This document shows positions 6,389 to 13,007 of a DNA stretch of 13,007 bases, one piece after another. Each line of letters opens with the position of its first letter. Positions within the stretch are counted from its first letter, which is position 1. Below the pieces are notes generated by a model. It did not search any database. It worked only from the letters and a program-made list of their open reading frames with translations, and was not told where the DNA came from. A program made the position numbers and the translations under genes. This stretch comes from Kiritimatiellia bacterium (lineage in GTDB: Bacteria > Verrucomicrobiota > Kiritimatiellia > RFP12 > UBA1067), in assembly GCA_017648225.1 (NCBI GenBank), contig JAGCJE010000221.1, positions 1 to 13,007 of the forward strand, given 5' to 3'.

Positions 6389-7308
6389 CCGAAGAAAAAG
6401 CAAGAGAAAATCTCGTCATCATCGGCAGCGGGCCTGCTGGACTCGCGGCTGGCATATATGCGTCGCGCGCCGGTCTTAAGCCGCTTGTCATTGAAGGTAT
6501 GCTCGCGGGCGGTCAGTTGACGAAGACGGACGAGGTTGAGAATTATCCCGGTTTTGAAAATCCCCAGACAGGACTTTCTCTTATGGCTGCAATGCGCGCT
6601 CAGGCTGAACGCGCGGGAGTCCGCTTTGAGATGGATGAGATTTCGTCCGTCGATTTTTCTTCTTCCGTCAAGCGCCTTTCCGGAATGATGGGAGATACTA
6701 CGGCCGATGCCGTCATTGTTGCGACGGGCGCGGGTGCGCGCTGGACTAATCTTCCCGGCGAAGATAAATATAAAAACAAAGGCATCAGCGCGTGCGCCGT
6801 GTGCGACGGCGCGTTTTTCAAGGGTGCCGACGTCGCCGTCATCGGAGGTGGTGATACGGCTCTTGGTGATGCGCTCTATCTTTCGCGTATCGCGAAGTCA
6901 GTTTATCTTATCCACCGCCGCGATGCATTTCGAGGTACTAAAGTTCTCACGGAGCGCGTTCTCAATACACCGAACATCACCGTTCTTTGGAATACGACCG
7001 TCTCATCGTTCGAGGGAGACGGCTCGAGATTGACTTCGCTCAAGCTTTCGGGAGACCGCGAAATCGTCGTGACGGGCGCATTCGTCGCCATAGGCCACGA
7101 TCCTCAGACGTCGTTCCTTAGAGGCGCCGTCGATCTTGACGACGCCGGTTATGTTAAGGTTGAGCGTACCCGTACTAATATTGAAGGCGTCTTCGCCGCC
7201 GGCGATTGCGCAGATCCGTTTTATAAACAGGCCGTAATCGCGGCGGGCGCGGGTGCGCAGGCGGCGATAGAGGCTCAACATTACCTGCAAGAAAGGGGTC
7301 TTGTATGA
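6385..7308 (+). CDS. trxB: Thioredoxin reductase (NADPH)
   Basis: Cytoplasmic flavoprotein that passes electrons from NADPH through FAD to thioredoxin. With the start at 6385 it is 307 residues, the normal bacterial low-molecular-weight length. Motifs are the FAD fold GSGPAG (14-19), GGQLTKTDEVENYPGF (42-57), redox pair CAVC (137-140) followed by DG, NADPH fold GGGDTA (154-159), HRRDAFRG (177-184), and the second FAD motif AAGDCAD (271-277, where Val-x-Asp is usual after AGD). An ATG at 6367 would add six residues. I prefer 6385 because it forms an ATGA overlap with the amidase stop, like the other junctions here, and GGAG lies at 6369-6372. Spacing does not clearly separate the two starts. 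The next gene is thioredoxin itself, also at an ATGA overlap. Confidence 0.95.
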   Translation: MTEEKARENLVIIGSGPAGLAAGIYASRAGLKPLVIEGMLAGGQLTKTDEVENYPGFENPQTGLSLMAAMRAQAERAGVRFEMDEISSVDFSSSVKRLSGMMGDTTADAVIVATGAGARWTNLPGEDKYKNKGISACAVCDGAFFKGADVAVIGGGDTALGDALYLSRIAKSVYLIHRRDAFRGTKVLTERVLNTPNITVLWNTTVSSFEGDGSRLTSLKLSGDREIVVTGAFVAIGHDPQTSFLRGAVDLDDAGYVKVERTRTNIEGVFAAGDCADPFYKQAVIAAGAGAQAAIEAQHYLQERGLV

Positions 7309-7613
7309 TTACCGATATTAATGAAAAAGATTTTGATTCCGCTGTCGCCGAGGGTGTGGTGCTTGTCGACTTCTGGGCGACGTGGTGCGGACCCTGCAAG
7401 ATGCAGGGCGCCATTCTCGAGTCGAAGGTCGCGCCCGTGAAGCCTGAGCTTAAAATTCTCAAGGTCGATATCGACGGGAATATTTCGCTCGCGCAGAAAT
7501 TCGGCATCATGTCGATCCCTGCGCTCAGGATCTTCAAAAACGGAAATCTCGTCAAATCTTTCGACGGCGTCACGAAGCCCGAGGAAATTATCTCCGCGGT
7601 TGAGAACGCTTAA
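7305..7613 (+). CDS. trxA: Thioredoxin
   Basis: A 102-residue cytoplasmic disulfide reductase and the natural partner of the reductase encoded directly upstream. It has the canonical active site WCGPCK (27-32) in FWATWCGPC and the cis-proline loop SIPAL (Pro72, usually SIPT). The length is that of a single thioredoxin domain with no signal peptide. GAAAGGGG at 7291-7298 is the Shine-Dalgarno, six bases from the ATG, and the start overlaps the trxB stop (ATGA). A trxB-trxA pair in one transcript is common and supports both calls. The middle of the protein (KMQGAILESKVAPVKPELK) is slightly divergent from E. coli TrxA, but nothing essential is missing. Confidence 0.95.
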   Translation: MITDINEKDFDSAVAEGVVLVDFWATWCGPCKMQGAILESKVAPVKPELKILKVDIDGNISLAQKFGIMSIPALRIFKNGNLVKSFDGVTKPEEIISAVENA

Positions 7614-7615
7614 TC

Positions 7616-7632
7616 AAGGGATTGGCGATATG
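7616..7632 (+). promoter_or_regulatory. Shine-Dalgarno deciding the manA start
   Basis: AAGGGA (7616-7621) sits eight bases before the ATG at 7630. It supports that start over a TTG at 7600 inside trxA. Confidence 0.6.
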
Positions 7633-8385
7633 AAATTTGAACCGAACGTTCACACGCTCGTATGGGGGAGCGAGAGTTGGGAGATTTCGGCGCATGATTC
7701 TTCGCCGAACGTCATAGCCGACGGGGTGGAGAAGGGACGTACGCTCGCGGAGGTTGAGCCTGAGTTTCCAGTTCTCGCCAAAGTAATCGACGCTAAAACG
7801 CGTCTTTCGGTCCAGGTTCACCCGAACGAGCGCACGGCTTTGATCGCGGGCGGCGAGCCTAAGACGGAGATGTGGTGTGTTCTCGAGCCGGGGCCGATTT
7901 ATGCGGGGCTTAAGAGCGGTGTCGGCGCTGCGGAAGTCGAGAGCGCCATCGCGGACGGGAAGTTCGAAGATATTCTCGTTAAGCACGATGCGAAGAAATA
8001 CGATACCTTTTTTATTCCCGGAGGTCTCGTTCATGCGATCGGAGACGGCGTAAAACTTTATGAAGTCCAGCAGAGCTCCAATACGACCTACAGACTTTAC
8101 GACTGGGGGCGCGTAGGCGCCGACGGAAAGCCGCGTGAGCTTCATGTAGCGAAGTCTCTTGAATGCATCGATTTCAGCTTAGGCGTTCCGAAGCCTGTCC
8201 GAAACGTGAAGTGTGAGTTTTTTGACTTTACCCAGCACGATTTTCCGGAAGAGCGCGAGGTCACGGCCGAGAGCGATTATCTTCTTGTTTATGAAGTTGA
8301 AAAATCTCTTTCGACCCTTCTTCGCCAAGGTGAAAAAACTTTGGTCGGACCGGGTCGCGTCTTTCTAACGGCGGTTGAAAAATGA
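7630..8385 (+). CDS. manA: Mannose-6-phosphate isomerase, class I (phosphomannose isomerase)
   Basis: Zinc-dependent cupin enzyme interconverting mannose 6-phosphate and fructose 6-phosphate, feeding mannose into glycolysis or supplying GDP-mannose precursors. The 251-residue form begins MKFEPNVHTLVWGSESWEIS, the usual N-terminal strand with the WG motif. Metal ligands are visible: Gln62 and His64 in SVQVHP, Glu80 in KTEMW, and His135 in PGGLVHAIG. Arg155 in TTYRLYDWGR is the conserved catalytic-site arginine region. It is shorter than the Bacillus type (about 315) and much shorter than E. coli ManA (about 390), so it is a compact member with a reduced C-terminal part. The gene lies 16 bp after trxA, the only non-overlapping junction in the operon, and overlaps the fumarase alpha gene by ATGA. 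Confidence 0.9.
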   Translation: MKFEPNVHTLVWGSESWEISAHDSSPNVIADGVEKGRTLAEVEPEFPVLAKVIDAKTRLSVQVHPNERTALIAGGEPKTEMWCVLEPGPIYAGLKSGVGAAEVESAIADGKFEDILVKHDAKKYDTFFIPGGLVHAIGDGVKLYEVQQSSNTTYRLYDWGRVGADGKPRELHVAKSLECIDFSLGVPKPVRNVKCEFFDFTQHDFPEEREVTAESDYLLVYEVEKSLSTLLRQGEKTLVGPGRVFLTAVEK

Positions 8386-9224
8386 AAACGGAAGATAAAA
8401 TTTTAGCGCTCATACGCGAGACGAGCTCGTCACTTCCCGACGATGTCGAGAAGGCGATATTAAGCGCGATGCGCCGCGAAGAAAACGGCTCTTCCGCCAA
8501 GATGATCCTTAAGACGATTCACGATAACTGCGCTCTTGCGCGAAAGAACGCAACGCCGCTTTGCCAGGATACGGGGACATTGACGTTTTTCGTAGATTCC
8601 CGGCTTCGCAAGAAGGTCAACCGCAAGGTGATTTCCGAAGCGGCCCGCAAGGCGACTGAAAAAGGATATCTCAGAAAGAATTGCATCGATTCCGTTGACG
8701 GGAGGTCTTACGACGACAATGTCGCGGAAGGTGCGCCGGTCATTCATTATTTTGAGCCAGAGTCTTCCGATTCCAGACCTACAGTCACGCTTGTAATGAA
8801 GGGCGGCGGATCCGAGAACATGTCGCGCCAGTATTCGCTTCCCGATTCGTCACTCGGAGCGGGGCGCGATCTGAAGGGCGTTGAAAAATGTATTCTCGAC
8901 GCTGTCGTTAAGACCCAGGGGTACGGTTGCGCGCCTGGTATTTTAGGAGTTTGTATCGGCGGCGACAGAGCGACGGGCTACGAGATCGCCAAGGAGCAGC
9001 TTTTAAGAGGTTTGGCGGATTCGTCGAAAGATCCGCGACTTGCGAAAATGGAGAAATCTATTCTCAAGAAGGCCAATTCGCTCGGTATCGGCCCTATGGG
9101 GCTCGGAGGAAAGACTACGCTTCTCGGGGTTAAGATCGCATCTCGACCGCGTGTTCCCGCGAGCTTTTTCGTAACGATCGCGTATATGTGCTGGGCAGCC
9201 CGCAGAAGGACGGTGGAGATATGA
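8382..9224 (+). CDS. Class I (iron-sulfur) fumarate hydratase / tartrate dehydratase family, alpha subunit
   Basis: N-terminal part of a two-subunit, oxygen-sensitive 4Fe-4S hydro-lyase interconverting fumarate and malate. The 280 residues match a stand-alone alpha subunit. Cluster cysteines by family position are Cys61 in PLCQDTGT, Cys183 in GYGCAPG and Cys270 in AYMCWAARR. KGGGSEN (140-146) and IGPMGLGGKTTLLGVK (236-251) are further family motifs. The start overlaps the manA stop (ATGA). No clear Shine-Dalgarno is visible, suggesting translational coupling. The beta subunit follows at another ATGA overlap. L-tartrate dehydratase (TtdA) is the main alternative, and sequence motifs alone do not separate the two. 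Fumarase is more likely given the central-metabolism neighbours. The labile cluster fits an anaerobic lifestyle. Confidence 0.9.
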   Translation: MKTEDKILALIRETSSSLPDDVEKAILSAMRREENGSSAKMILKTIHDNCALARKNATPLCQDTGTLTFFVDSRLRKKVNRKVISEAARKATEKGYLRKNCIDSVDGRSYDDNVAEGAPVIHYFEPESSDSRPTVTLVMKGGGSENMSRQYSLPDSSLGAGRDLKGVEKCILDAVVKTQGYGCAPGILGVCIGGDRATGYEIAKEQLLRGLADSSKDPRLAKMEKSILKKANSLGIGPMGLGGKTTLLGVKIASRPRVPASFFVTIAYMCWAARRRTVEI

Positions 9225-9790
9225 TCGAGCTTAAATATCCGTTTGACGAGAAGTCGATCCGCTCGTTGAATGCGGGTGACGCCGTGAGCATCACCGGCGT
9301 CATTCATACTGGGCGCGACAAGTTCCATAAGTATTTCGCCGACGGTGGCAGGATAAACGTGGATTTCAAAGACGGCGCTCTTTTTCATTGCGGACCCGTG
9401 GTTGTTAAACGGGGCGGCGAGTGGAAGGTCGTAGCGGCAGGTCCCACGACATCGGTAAGAGAGAATCCGTACGAGCCCGAGTTTATCGCGAAATCCGGCG
9501 TAAGAATCATTATCGGCAAAGGTGGCATGGACGCGGCGACATTAGAGGCGATGCGCAAATACGGCGCGGTTTACATTCAGGCTGTAGGCGGCGCGGCGGC
9601 TGTTTCGGCCGCGGCGGTAAAGCGCGTTCAAGGCGTCGATTTTCTCGATGAATTCGGCGCTGCCGAGGCGTGCTGGCATTTTGAAGTCGAGGGTTTTCGC
9701 GGAGTAGTCGCGATGGACTCTAGCGGCACGAGTCTTTTCGATCGTGTCGCCTCATCTTCGCGAGAAAAATTTCTCGAGTTTTACAATTAA
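9221..9790 (+). CDS. Class I fumarate hydratase / tartrate dehydratase family, beta subunit
   Basis: The C-terminal half of class I fumarase as a separate 189-residue subunit; it partners the alpha subunit upstream to complete the active site. Motifs are HTGRDKFHK (29-37, catalytic-region Arg32, Asp33 and His36), HCGPV (56-60), AAGPTTSVRENPYE (72-85), IGKGGM (98-103) and AVGGAAA (121-127). The start is the ATG at 9221, which overlaps the alpha stop (ATGA) and has AAGGA at 9206-9210. A GTG at 9188 would add 11 residues inside the alpha gene and is not needed. It is the last gene of the compact operon; the next gene begins 30 bp later with its own strong Shine-Dalgarno. No terminator is visible after it, so read-through is possible. 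Confidence 0.9.
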   Translation: MIELKYPFDEKSIRSLNAGDAVSITGVIHTGRDKFHKYFADGGRINVDFKDGALFHCGPVVVKRGGEWKVVAAGPTTSVRENPYEPEFIAKSGVRIIIGKGGMDAATLEAMRKYGAVYIQAVGGAAAVSAAAVKRVQGVDFLDEFGAAEACWHFEVEGFRGVVAMDSSGTSLFDRVASSSREKFLEFYN

Positions 9791-9807
9791 ATCGACTTGA
9801 TAAAAAG

Positions 9808-9823
9808 AAGGAGGTGTCTTATG
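9808..9823 (+). promoter_or_regulatory. Near-perfect Shine-Dalgarno deciding an oxidoreductase start
   Basis: AAGGAGGTG (9808-9816) matches the anti-Shine-Dalgarno almost completely. GGAGG ends six bases before the ATG at 9821. It fixes that ATG over a TTG at 9797, which would put the site inside the coding region. Confidence 0.75.
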
Positions 9824-11221
9824 CAGTTAAGCAGAATGTCGTTTTTTAAGTCAGCTCTCGCCGCTGGTGCTTTTCCGTATATTGCCGGATGTCTCGGATT
9901 GAAAGGTAGCGCTAAGCGAGGGGATAAGGTGCGTTTAGCATGTATCGGCGTAGGAAATCAGGCTTGGAACGATATTGTCGAATTCATGAAGACCGGTGAC
10001 GCCGTTATCGCCGCGCTTTGCGATGTCGATCTCGGCGCGAAGCATACCGAGAAAGCCTTGGCGACCTACCCGAATGTGCCTCGCTTTAAAGACTTCCGCA
10101 GGATGTTCGATGCGATGGAGGGTAAAATCGATGCGGTGCTCGTCGGTACTCCCGATTTCTCTCACTTCCCGGCAACGATGGATGCCATACGGCGAGGTAT
10201 ACCGGTTTATGTTGAAAAGCCTCTCGCCCACACCTTCCAGGAGTGCGAACTTCTGATGCAGGCCGAAAAGAAGTACAACGCGATCTGCCAGCTCGGTAAC
10301 CAGGGACATTCAGGCGCAAATCCTCTGCAGATGGGTGAATACGTCAAGAAAGGGATTATCGATCCTTCCAAGCTCGTTCGTATGGTCGCCCACATGAACA
10401 ACCCACGCCGTTGGCATAAGTGGAACGGCGATGTCAGATCTTTTCCGGCCGCTGAAAAAATCCCTGAAACTCTTGATTGGGATCTCTGGCTATCGCAGAC
10501 GCTGCCGCACGATTATTCCAAACATTATATCAACGGCGACTGGCGCTGCTGGTACGACTTCGGCATGGGATGTCTCGGAGACTGGGGTGCGCACACGATG
10601 GATACGATGCATCGCTTCTTTGAACTGGGACTTCCGAGCGAAGTTAAGATTTCGGATGTTAAAGGCTGGAATCCGTATGTTTATCCTATGCAGGATACTC
10701 TCAGGTTCACCTTTGATGCGAAGGGCAAGCGTCCGAAAATCGACCTTGAATGGTACGAGGGCATTAATAATATGCCTAAGTTGCCGAAGGGCTATAAATA
10801 TCTCGCCTGGGGCGGCGATATTCCTGCTGCGAAAGGTTCTACCGCCAAAGCCGCCCAAAAGCTTATTCCCGGACGCTTTTTTGAACTCAGCGACGGTTCG
10901 GCCTGGGAGGGCGGTTCTCACAGCGCTCCGCTCCTTAAGATTGGCGTCGATAAAAAGGATCTCCCCGCTTATACCCAGCCCGTCGGCACTCACTGGAAGA
11001 ACTTCCTTATGGCCGTCAAGGGTGAAGCGAAGGTCAATTCGCCGTTCTCTGTCGGAGCTCCGCTTTCGCAGGTCTTCTGTTTGGGCGTAATCGCTCAGCG
11101 TCTCAACCGCGGCTTTAAGTTCGATCCCGTAACCAAGCGCGTCGTCGGGGACGACGTTGCCGACGCGCTTCTTCGCGGCCCTGCGCCGCGCAAGGGCTGG
11201 GAAGAGTTTTACAGAATCTGA
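9821..11221 (+). CDS. Gfo/Idh/MocA family oxidoreductase, predicted exported lipoprotein
   Basis: A 466-residue protein. The N-terminus SRMSFFK followed by a hydrophobic stretch looks like a degenerate twin-arginine signal (one Arg lost) and ends in lipobox IAGC (Cys24), so export and lipid anchoring are predicted; Tat versus Sec is unclear. The Rossmann domain begins at about 36 with an intact loop GVGNQA (43-48). The hallmark VEKPLAHT (131-138) carries the Lys of the EKP motif, followed by LGNQGHS (158-164). The C-terminal domain has the typical GCLGDWGAHTMDT (250-262) with His258. The family oxidises sugar hydroxyls using a tightly bound NAD(P). Followed after 30 bp by an isomerase-DUF1080 fusion, it is a candidate for the step that forms or reduces a 3-keto sugar. 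The C-terminus (RKGWEEFYRI) resembles the partial gene at the window start. Confidence 0.9.
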   Translation: MQLSRMSFFKSALAAGAFPYIAGCLGLKGSAKRGDKVRLACIGVGNQAWNDIVEFMKTGDAVIAALCDVDLGAKHTEKALATYPNVPRFKDFRRMFDAMEGKIDAVLVGTPDFSHFPATMDAIRRGIPVYVEKPLAHTFQECELLMQAEKKYNAICQLGNQGHSGANPLQMGEYVKKGIIDPSKLVRMVAHMNNPRRWHKWNGDVRSFPAAEKIPETLDWDLWLSQTLPHDYSKHYINGDWRCWYDFGMGCLGDWGAHTMDTMHRFFELGLPSEVKISDVKGWNPYVYPMQDTLRFTFDAKGKRPKIDLEWYEGINNMPKLPKGYKYLAWGGDIPAAKGSTAKAAQKLIPGRFFELSDGSAWEGGSHSAPLLKIGVDKKDLPAYTQPVGTHWKNFLMAVKGEAKVNSPFSVGAPLSQVFCLGVIAQRLNRGFKFDPVTKRVVGDDVADALLRGPAPRKGWEEFYRI

Positions 11222-11238
11222 TCGTGCTGTTTTCTGTT

Positions 11239-11254
11239 AAGGGGTAAAAGAATG
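11239..11254 (+). promoter_or_regulatory. Ribosome binding site of the isomerase-DUF1080 gene
   Basis: AAGGGG (11239-11244) lies seven bases before the ATG at 11252. The 30-bp gap after the oxidoreductase holds no visible promoter, so the two genes are probably cotranscribed. Confidence 0.55.
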
Positions 11255-12853
11255 AAAAAGATCATTTTTGCGGCAGTCCTATCGGCGGTGTTGGGGTCAT
11301 TCGCGGCGGTCCCGTTCAAAATAGGGATAGCGGGTTATACTTTCTACAAAAAATCATTGGACGAGTCTTTGACGATAATGCGAAAAATCGACTGCCGTTA
11401 TCTCTGCCACAAGGACTTTTTCCTTAAGTATGACGCGAGCGACGCTGAAATAGCGGCGTATCTCGACAAGACCTCTAAATACGGTGTCAAAACGCTCGCT
11501 ACGGGGCCCCTTTACGCGAAGGATGAGGCGACGGTTCGCGCACAGTTCGAGTTCGCCAGAAAGCTCGGTGTAAAGATTCTTGTCGGCGTTCCTTACGAAG
11601 TCAAAAAGGGCGCCAAGGACGCCTGGGGGCCAAATCGCATAGAGTCCGACACGATGCTTGACATAATCGAAAAGCTCGTTAAAGAGTACGATATGTATTA
11701 TGCCATTCACAATCACGGGCCGGATATCCCCAATCTCTACCCGACTGCCGAATCAGTGATGGTGCGTACCGCCAACCGCGACAAGCGCATCGGCGTCTGT
11801 CTAGACGTCGGTCACGAGCGCCGCGCCGGTCTCGATCCCGTCGCGTTCATCCTTAATCATGCTGACAGGATTTTTGATGTTCACATAAAGAATATCAAGA
11901 TCGACCCCGTTAAGAATATCGCTATGGAAGGTCCGCGCGGCGAGCTCGATATCCCGGCGATTTTCCAGGCTCTCGCTGATGTCGGCTATACGGGGCTTTG
12001 TCATATCGAATACGAAAAGGATTTCAGCGATAATGCGATAGGCTTGGCCGAATCCTTCGGATATTACCGTGGAGTAGCCGATTGCATCAAGGCTAAAGCT
12101 GTCATGAAGCCGGTTCCCGCCGACGCCAACACGCTGAGCGACGCCGAGAAAGCTGACGGCTGGAAGCTTTTGTGGGACGGTAAGACTCTCAATGGTTGGG
12201 TCGGCGTTAAAAATGATTTTAACACTCCGCCGTCAAAGGGTTGGGTGATAAAAGATGGAACTCTTACGATGCGTCCCGTCAACGGCATCACTCCTGACGG
12301 CAACTGGTTTCCGCTTCCTCCAGAGGATCAGAAGCTCGGCGGCGGCGGCGATATCGTAACGGTCGAGAAGTATCGCGACTTCGCCTTCAAGTTCGATTTT
12401 CGTCTTACGAAATATGCGAACTCCGGCGTTAAGTATTTTTACGACGAGAAGCAGAACAAGGGCTCGTGCGAGGAATATCAGATTCTTGAAAACGGTCATC
12501 CCGATTCATCAAAGGGCAAAGGCGGCAACCGCAAGAGCGCATCGCTTTATGATATATTCGCCGCGAATGCCGACGAGATTCTTAAGTCTCCCGGTGAATG
12601 GAATAGCGCAATGATCGTCTCAAGGGGTTCAAATGTTGAGCATTGGCTCAACGGTGTCAAGGTTCTTGAATACGACCGCGCGTCAAAGGCGTTCAAGGAC
12701 GGCGTTAAGGCTTCTAAGTACGCCACCTGGGGCGTCAGCGCGGACGGTAAACCACAAGCCTGGGGCGAGATTGCCGAAGGCCGCATTCTTCTTCAAGATC
12801 ACAGCGATTCTACCGTTTCTTTCTGCAATCTTAAAATCAAGGAGTTCAAATGA
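11252..12853 (+). CDS. Exported fusion of a sugar phosphate isomerase/epimerase-like TIM barrel and a DUF1080 (3-keto-disaccharide hydrolase) domain
   Basis: A 533-residue protein with a Sec signal (1-19, SFAA). Domain 1 (about 21-285) is a xylose-isomerase-like TIM barrel (AP_endonuc_2 family) with IGIAGYTF (24-31), HNHGP (153-157), CLDVGHE (183-189), FDVHIKN (208-214) and HIEYE (251-255); Asp185, His211 and Glu253 are likely metal ligands. Domain 2 (about 300-532) is DUF1080, a concanavalin-like fold: GWKLLWDGKTLNGW (303-316), GDIVTVEKYRDFAFKFDFRL (366-385), NSGVKYF (390-396), EYQILE (408-413), WNSAMIVSRG (450-459), HWLNGVKVLEY (464-474) and a final strand CNLKIKEF (525-532). DUF1080 proteins act on 3-keto-glycosides. 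With the oxidoreductase upstream this suggests handling of 3-keto sugars outside the cytoplasm. The next gene overlaps its end (ATGA). The domain calls are firm; substrate is unknown. Confidence 0.88.
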   Translation: MKKIIFAAVLSAVLGSFAAVPFKIGIAGYTFYKKSLDESLTIMRKIDCRYLCHKDFFLKYDASDAEIAAYLDKTSKYGVKTLATGPLYAKDEATVRAQFEFARKLGVKILVGVPYEVKKGAKDAWGPNRIESDTMLDIIEKLVKEYDMYYAIHNHGPDIPNLYPTAESVMVRTANRDKRIGVCLDVGHERRAGLDPVAFILNHADRIFDVHIKNIKIDPVKNIAMEGPRGELDIPAIFQALADVGYTGLCHIEYEKDFSDNAIGLAESFGYYRGVADCIKAKAVMKPVPADANTLSDAEKADGWKLLWDGKTLNGWVGVKNDFNTPPSKGWVIKDGTLTMRPVNGITPDGNWFPLPPEDQKLGGGGDIVTVEKYRDFAFKFDFRLTKYANSGVKYFYDEKQNKGSCEEYQILENGHPDSSKGKGGNRKSASLYDIFAANADEILKSPGEWNSAMIVSRGSNVEHWLNGVKVLEYDRASKAFKDGVKASKYATWGVSADGKPQAWGEIAEGRILLQDHSDSTVSFCNLKIKEFK

Positions 12854-13007
12854 ACAGAAGAGATTTTTTAAAGCTTTCCACAATGGCTGCGGCCGCAACG
12901 CCGATCGTTTCGGCTTTCGGAGCTCCTAAGAGCGAGGCGACCAAGCCTGCTGCGGGTTCCGCGCTTTTCAGAGTTAAGCCTTACGTTCAGCTTTTTGACG
13001 AAGATTC
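12850..13007 (+). CDS. Start of a Tat-exported protein, possibly a metallophosphoesterase (partial)
   Basis: The first 52 codons only; the gene runs off the window. It begins MNRRDFLKLSTMAAAA, a textbook twin-arginine signal (RRDFLK at 3-8) with a hydrophobic region to about residue 25, so a folded, probably cofactor-bearing protein is exported. The mature start contains FRVKPYVQLFDED (40-52). A PYxQ segment just after the signal is typical of the N-terminal Fn3-like domain of purple acid phosphatase / calcineurin-type phosphoesterases, but this is a weak clue. AAGGAG (12839-12844) lies five bases upstream, and the ATGA overlap with the previous gene supports an operon. Other Tat-exported enzymes, including another oxidoreductase, cannot be excluded. 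Confidence 0.75.
   Translation, partial: MNRRDFLKLSTMAAAATPIVSAFGAPKSEATKPAAGSALFRVKPYVQLFDED

Noticed and set aside
9188..9220. A GTG start for the fumarase beta subunit
   Set aside because: The ATG at 9221 gives an ATGA overlap, matches the usual beta-subunit N-terminus and has a Shine-Dalgarno sequence.
10431..11090. A 219-codon plus-strand open frame in another phase inside the second oxidoreductase
   Set aside because: Its composition is very rich in Arg, Ser and Leu, typical of out-of-frame translation, and the real frame carries GCLGDWGAHTMDT and other family motifs.
1..13007. tRNA or rRNA genes, insertion sequences, CRISPR arrays, riboswitches or integrated phage
   Set aside because: Coding genes fill nearly all of the window, the gaps are short, and no long direct or inverted repeats, transposase motifs or RNA gene signatures were found by eye.

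Overview
The window is a densely coded, all-plus-strand stretch of bacterial chromosome. It holds 13 protein genes (two of them cut by the window edges), no RNA genes, no mobile elements and no CRISPR. The largest non-coding gap is 202 bp (3611-3812). The gene set suggests an anaerobic, saccharolytic, diderm bacterium, probably of the PVC group (Kiritimatiellota, Verrucomicrobiota or Lentisphaerota). The reasons are exported Gfo/Idh/MocA oxidoreductases, a DUF1080 protein, lipoprotein and Tat signals, a predicted outer-membrane beta-barrel, and an oxygen-labile two-subunit class I fumarase. The phylum is inferred from gene content, not from a marker gene.

Region A (1-3610) is an exported or accessory block. 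It starts with the tail of a probable Gfo/Idh/MocA protein. This is followed without a gap by a lipoprotein of the same superfamily that lacks the usual glycine-rich nucleotide loop. Overlapping that gene by 7 bp is a predicted outer-membrane beta-barrel protein of unknown family. After 48 bp comes an unusual exported protein with two class I glutamine-amidotransferase-like domains in tandem, a PuuD/peptidase C26 type followed by a BPL_N type.

Region B (3611-3812) is the only substantial intergenic region. It carries an extended -10 promoter, a perfect 14-bp palindrome directly after the -10 box, two further dyads upstream, and a strong Shine-Dalgarno.

Region C (3813-9790) is a seven-gene, apparently translationally coupled operon: gpmI, a PGRP-type amidase, trxB, trxA, manA, and the fumarase alpha and beta subunits. 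All junctions overlap by 1-4 bp except trxA-manA (16 bp). It combines glycolysis (gpmI), hexose-phosphate entry (manA), the fumarate/malate step, the thioredoxin couple and an exported wall amidase. Several starts were moved to internal ATGs supported by ATGA or TAATG junctions or Shine-Dalgarno sequences.

Region D (9821-13007) is a second exported sugar-modification block. It holds a lipoprotein Gfo/Idh/MocA oxidoreductase, an exported fusion of a xylose-isomerase-like TIM barrel to a DUF1080 (3-keto-disaccharide hydrolase family) domain, and the start of a Tat-exported protein that may be a metallophosphoesterase. The oxidoreductase plus isomerase/DUF1080 pairing fits glycoside breakdown through 3-keto intermediates outside the cytoplasm. 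That is the most interesting functional hypothesis here.
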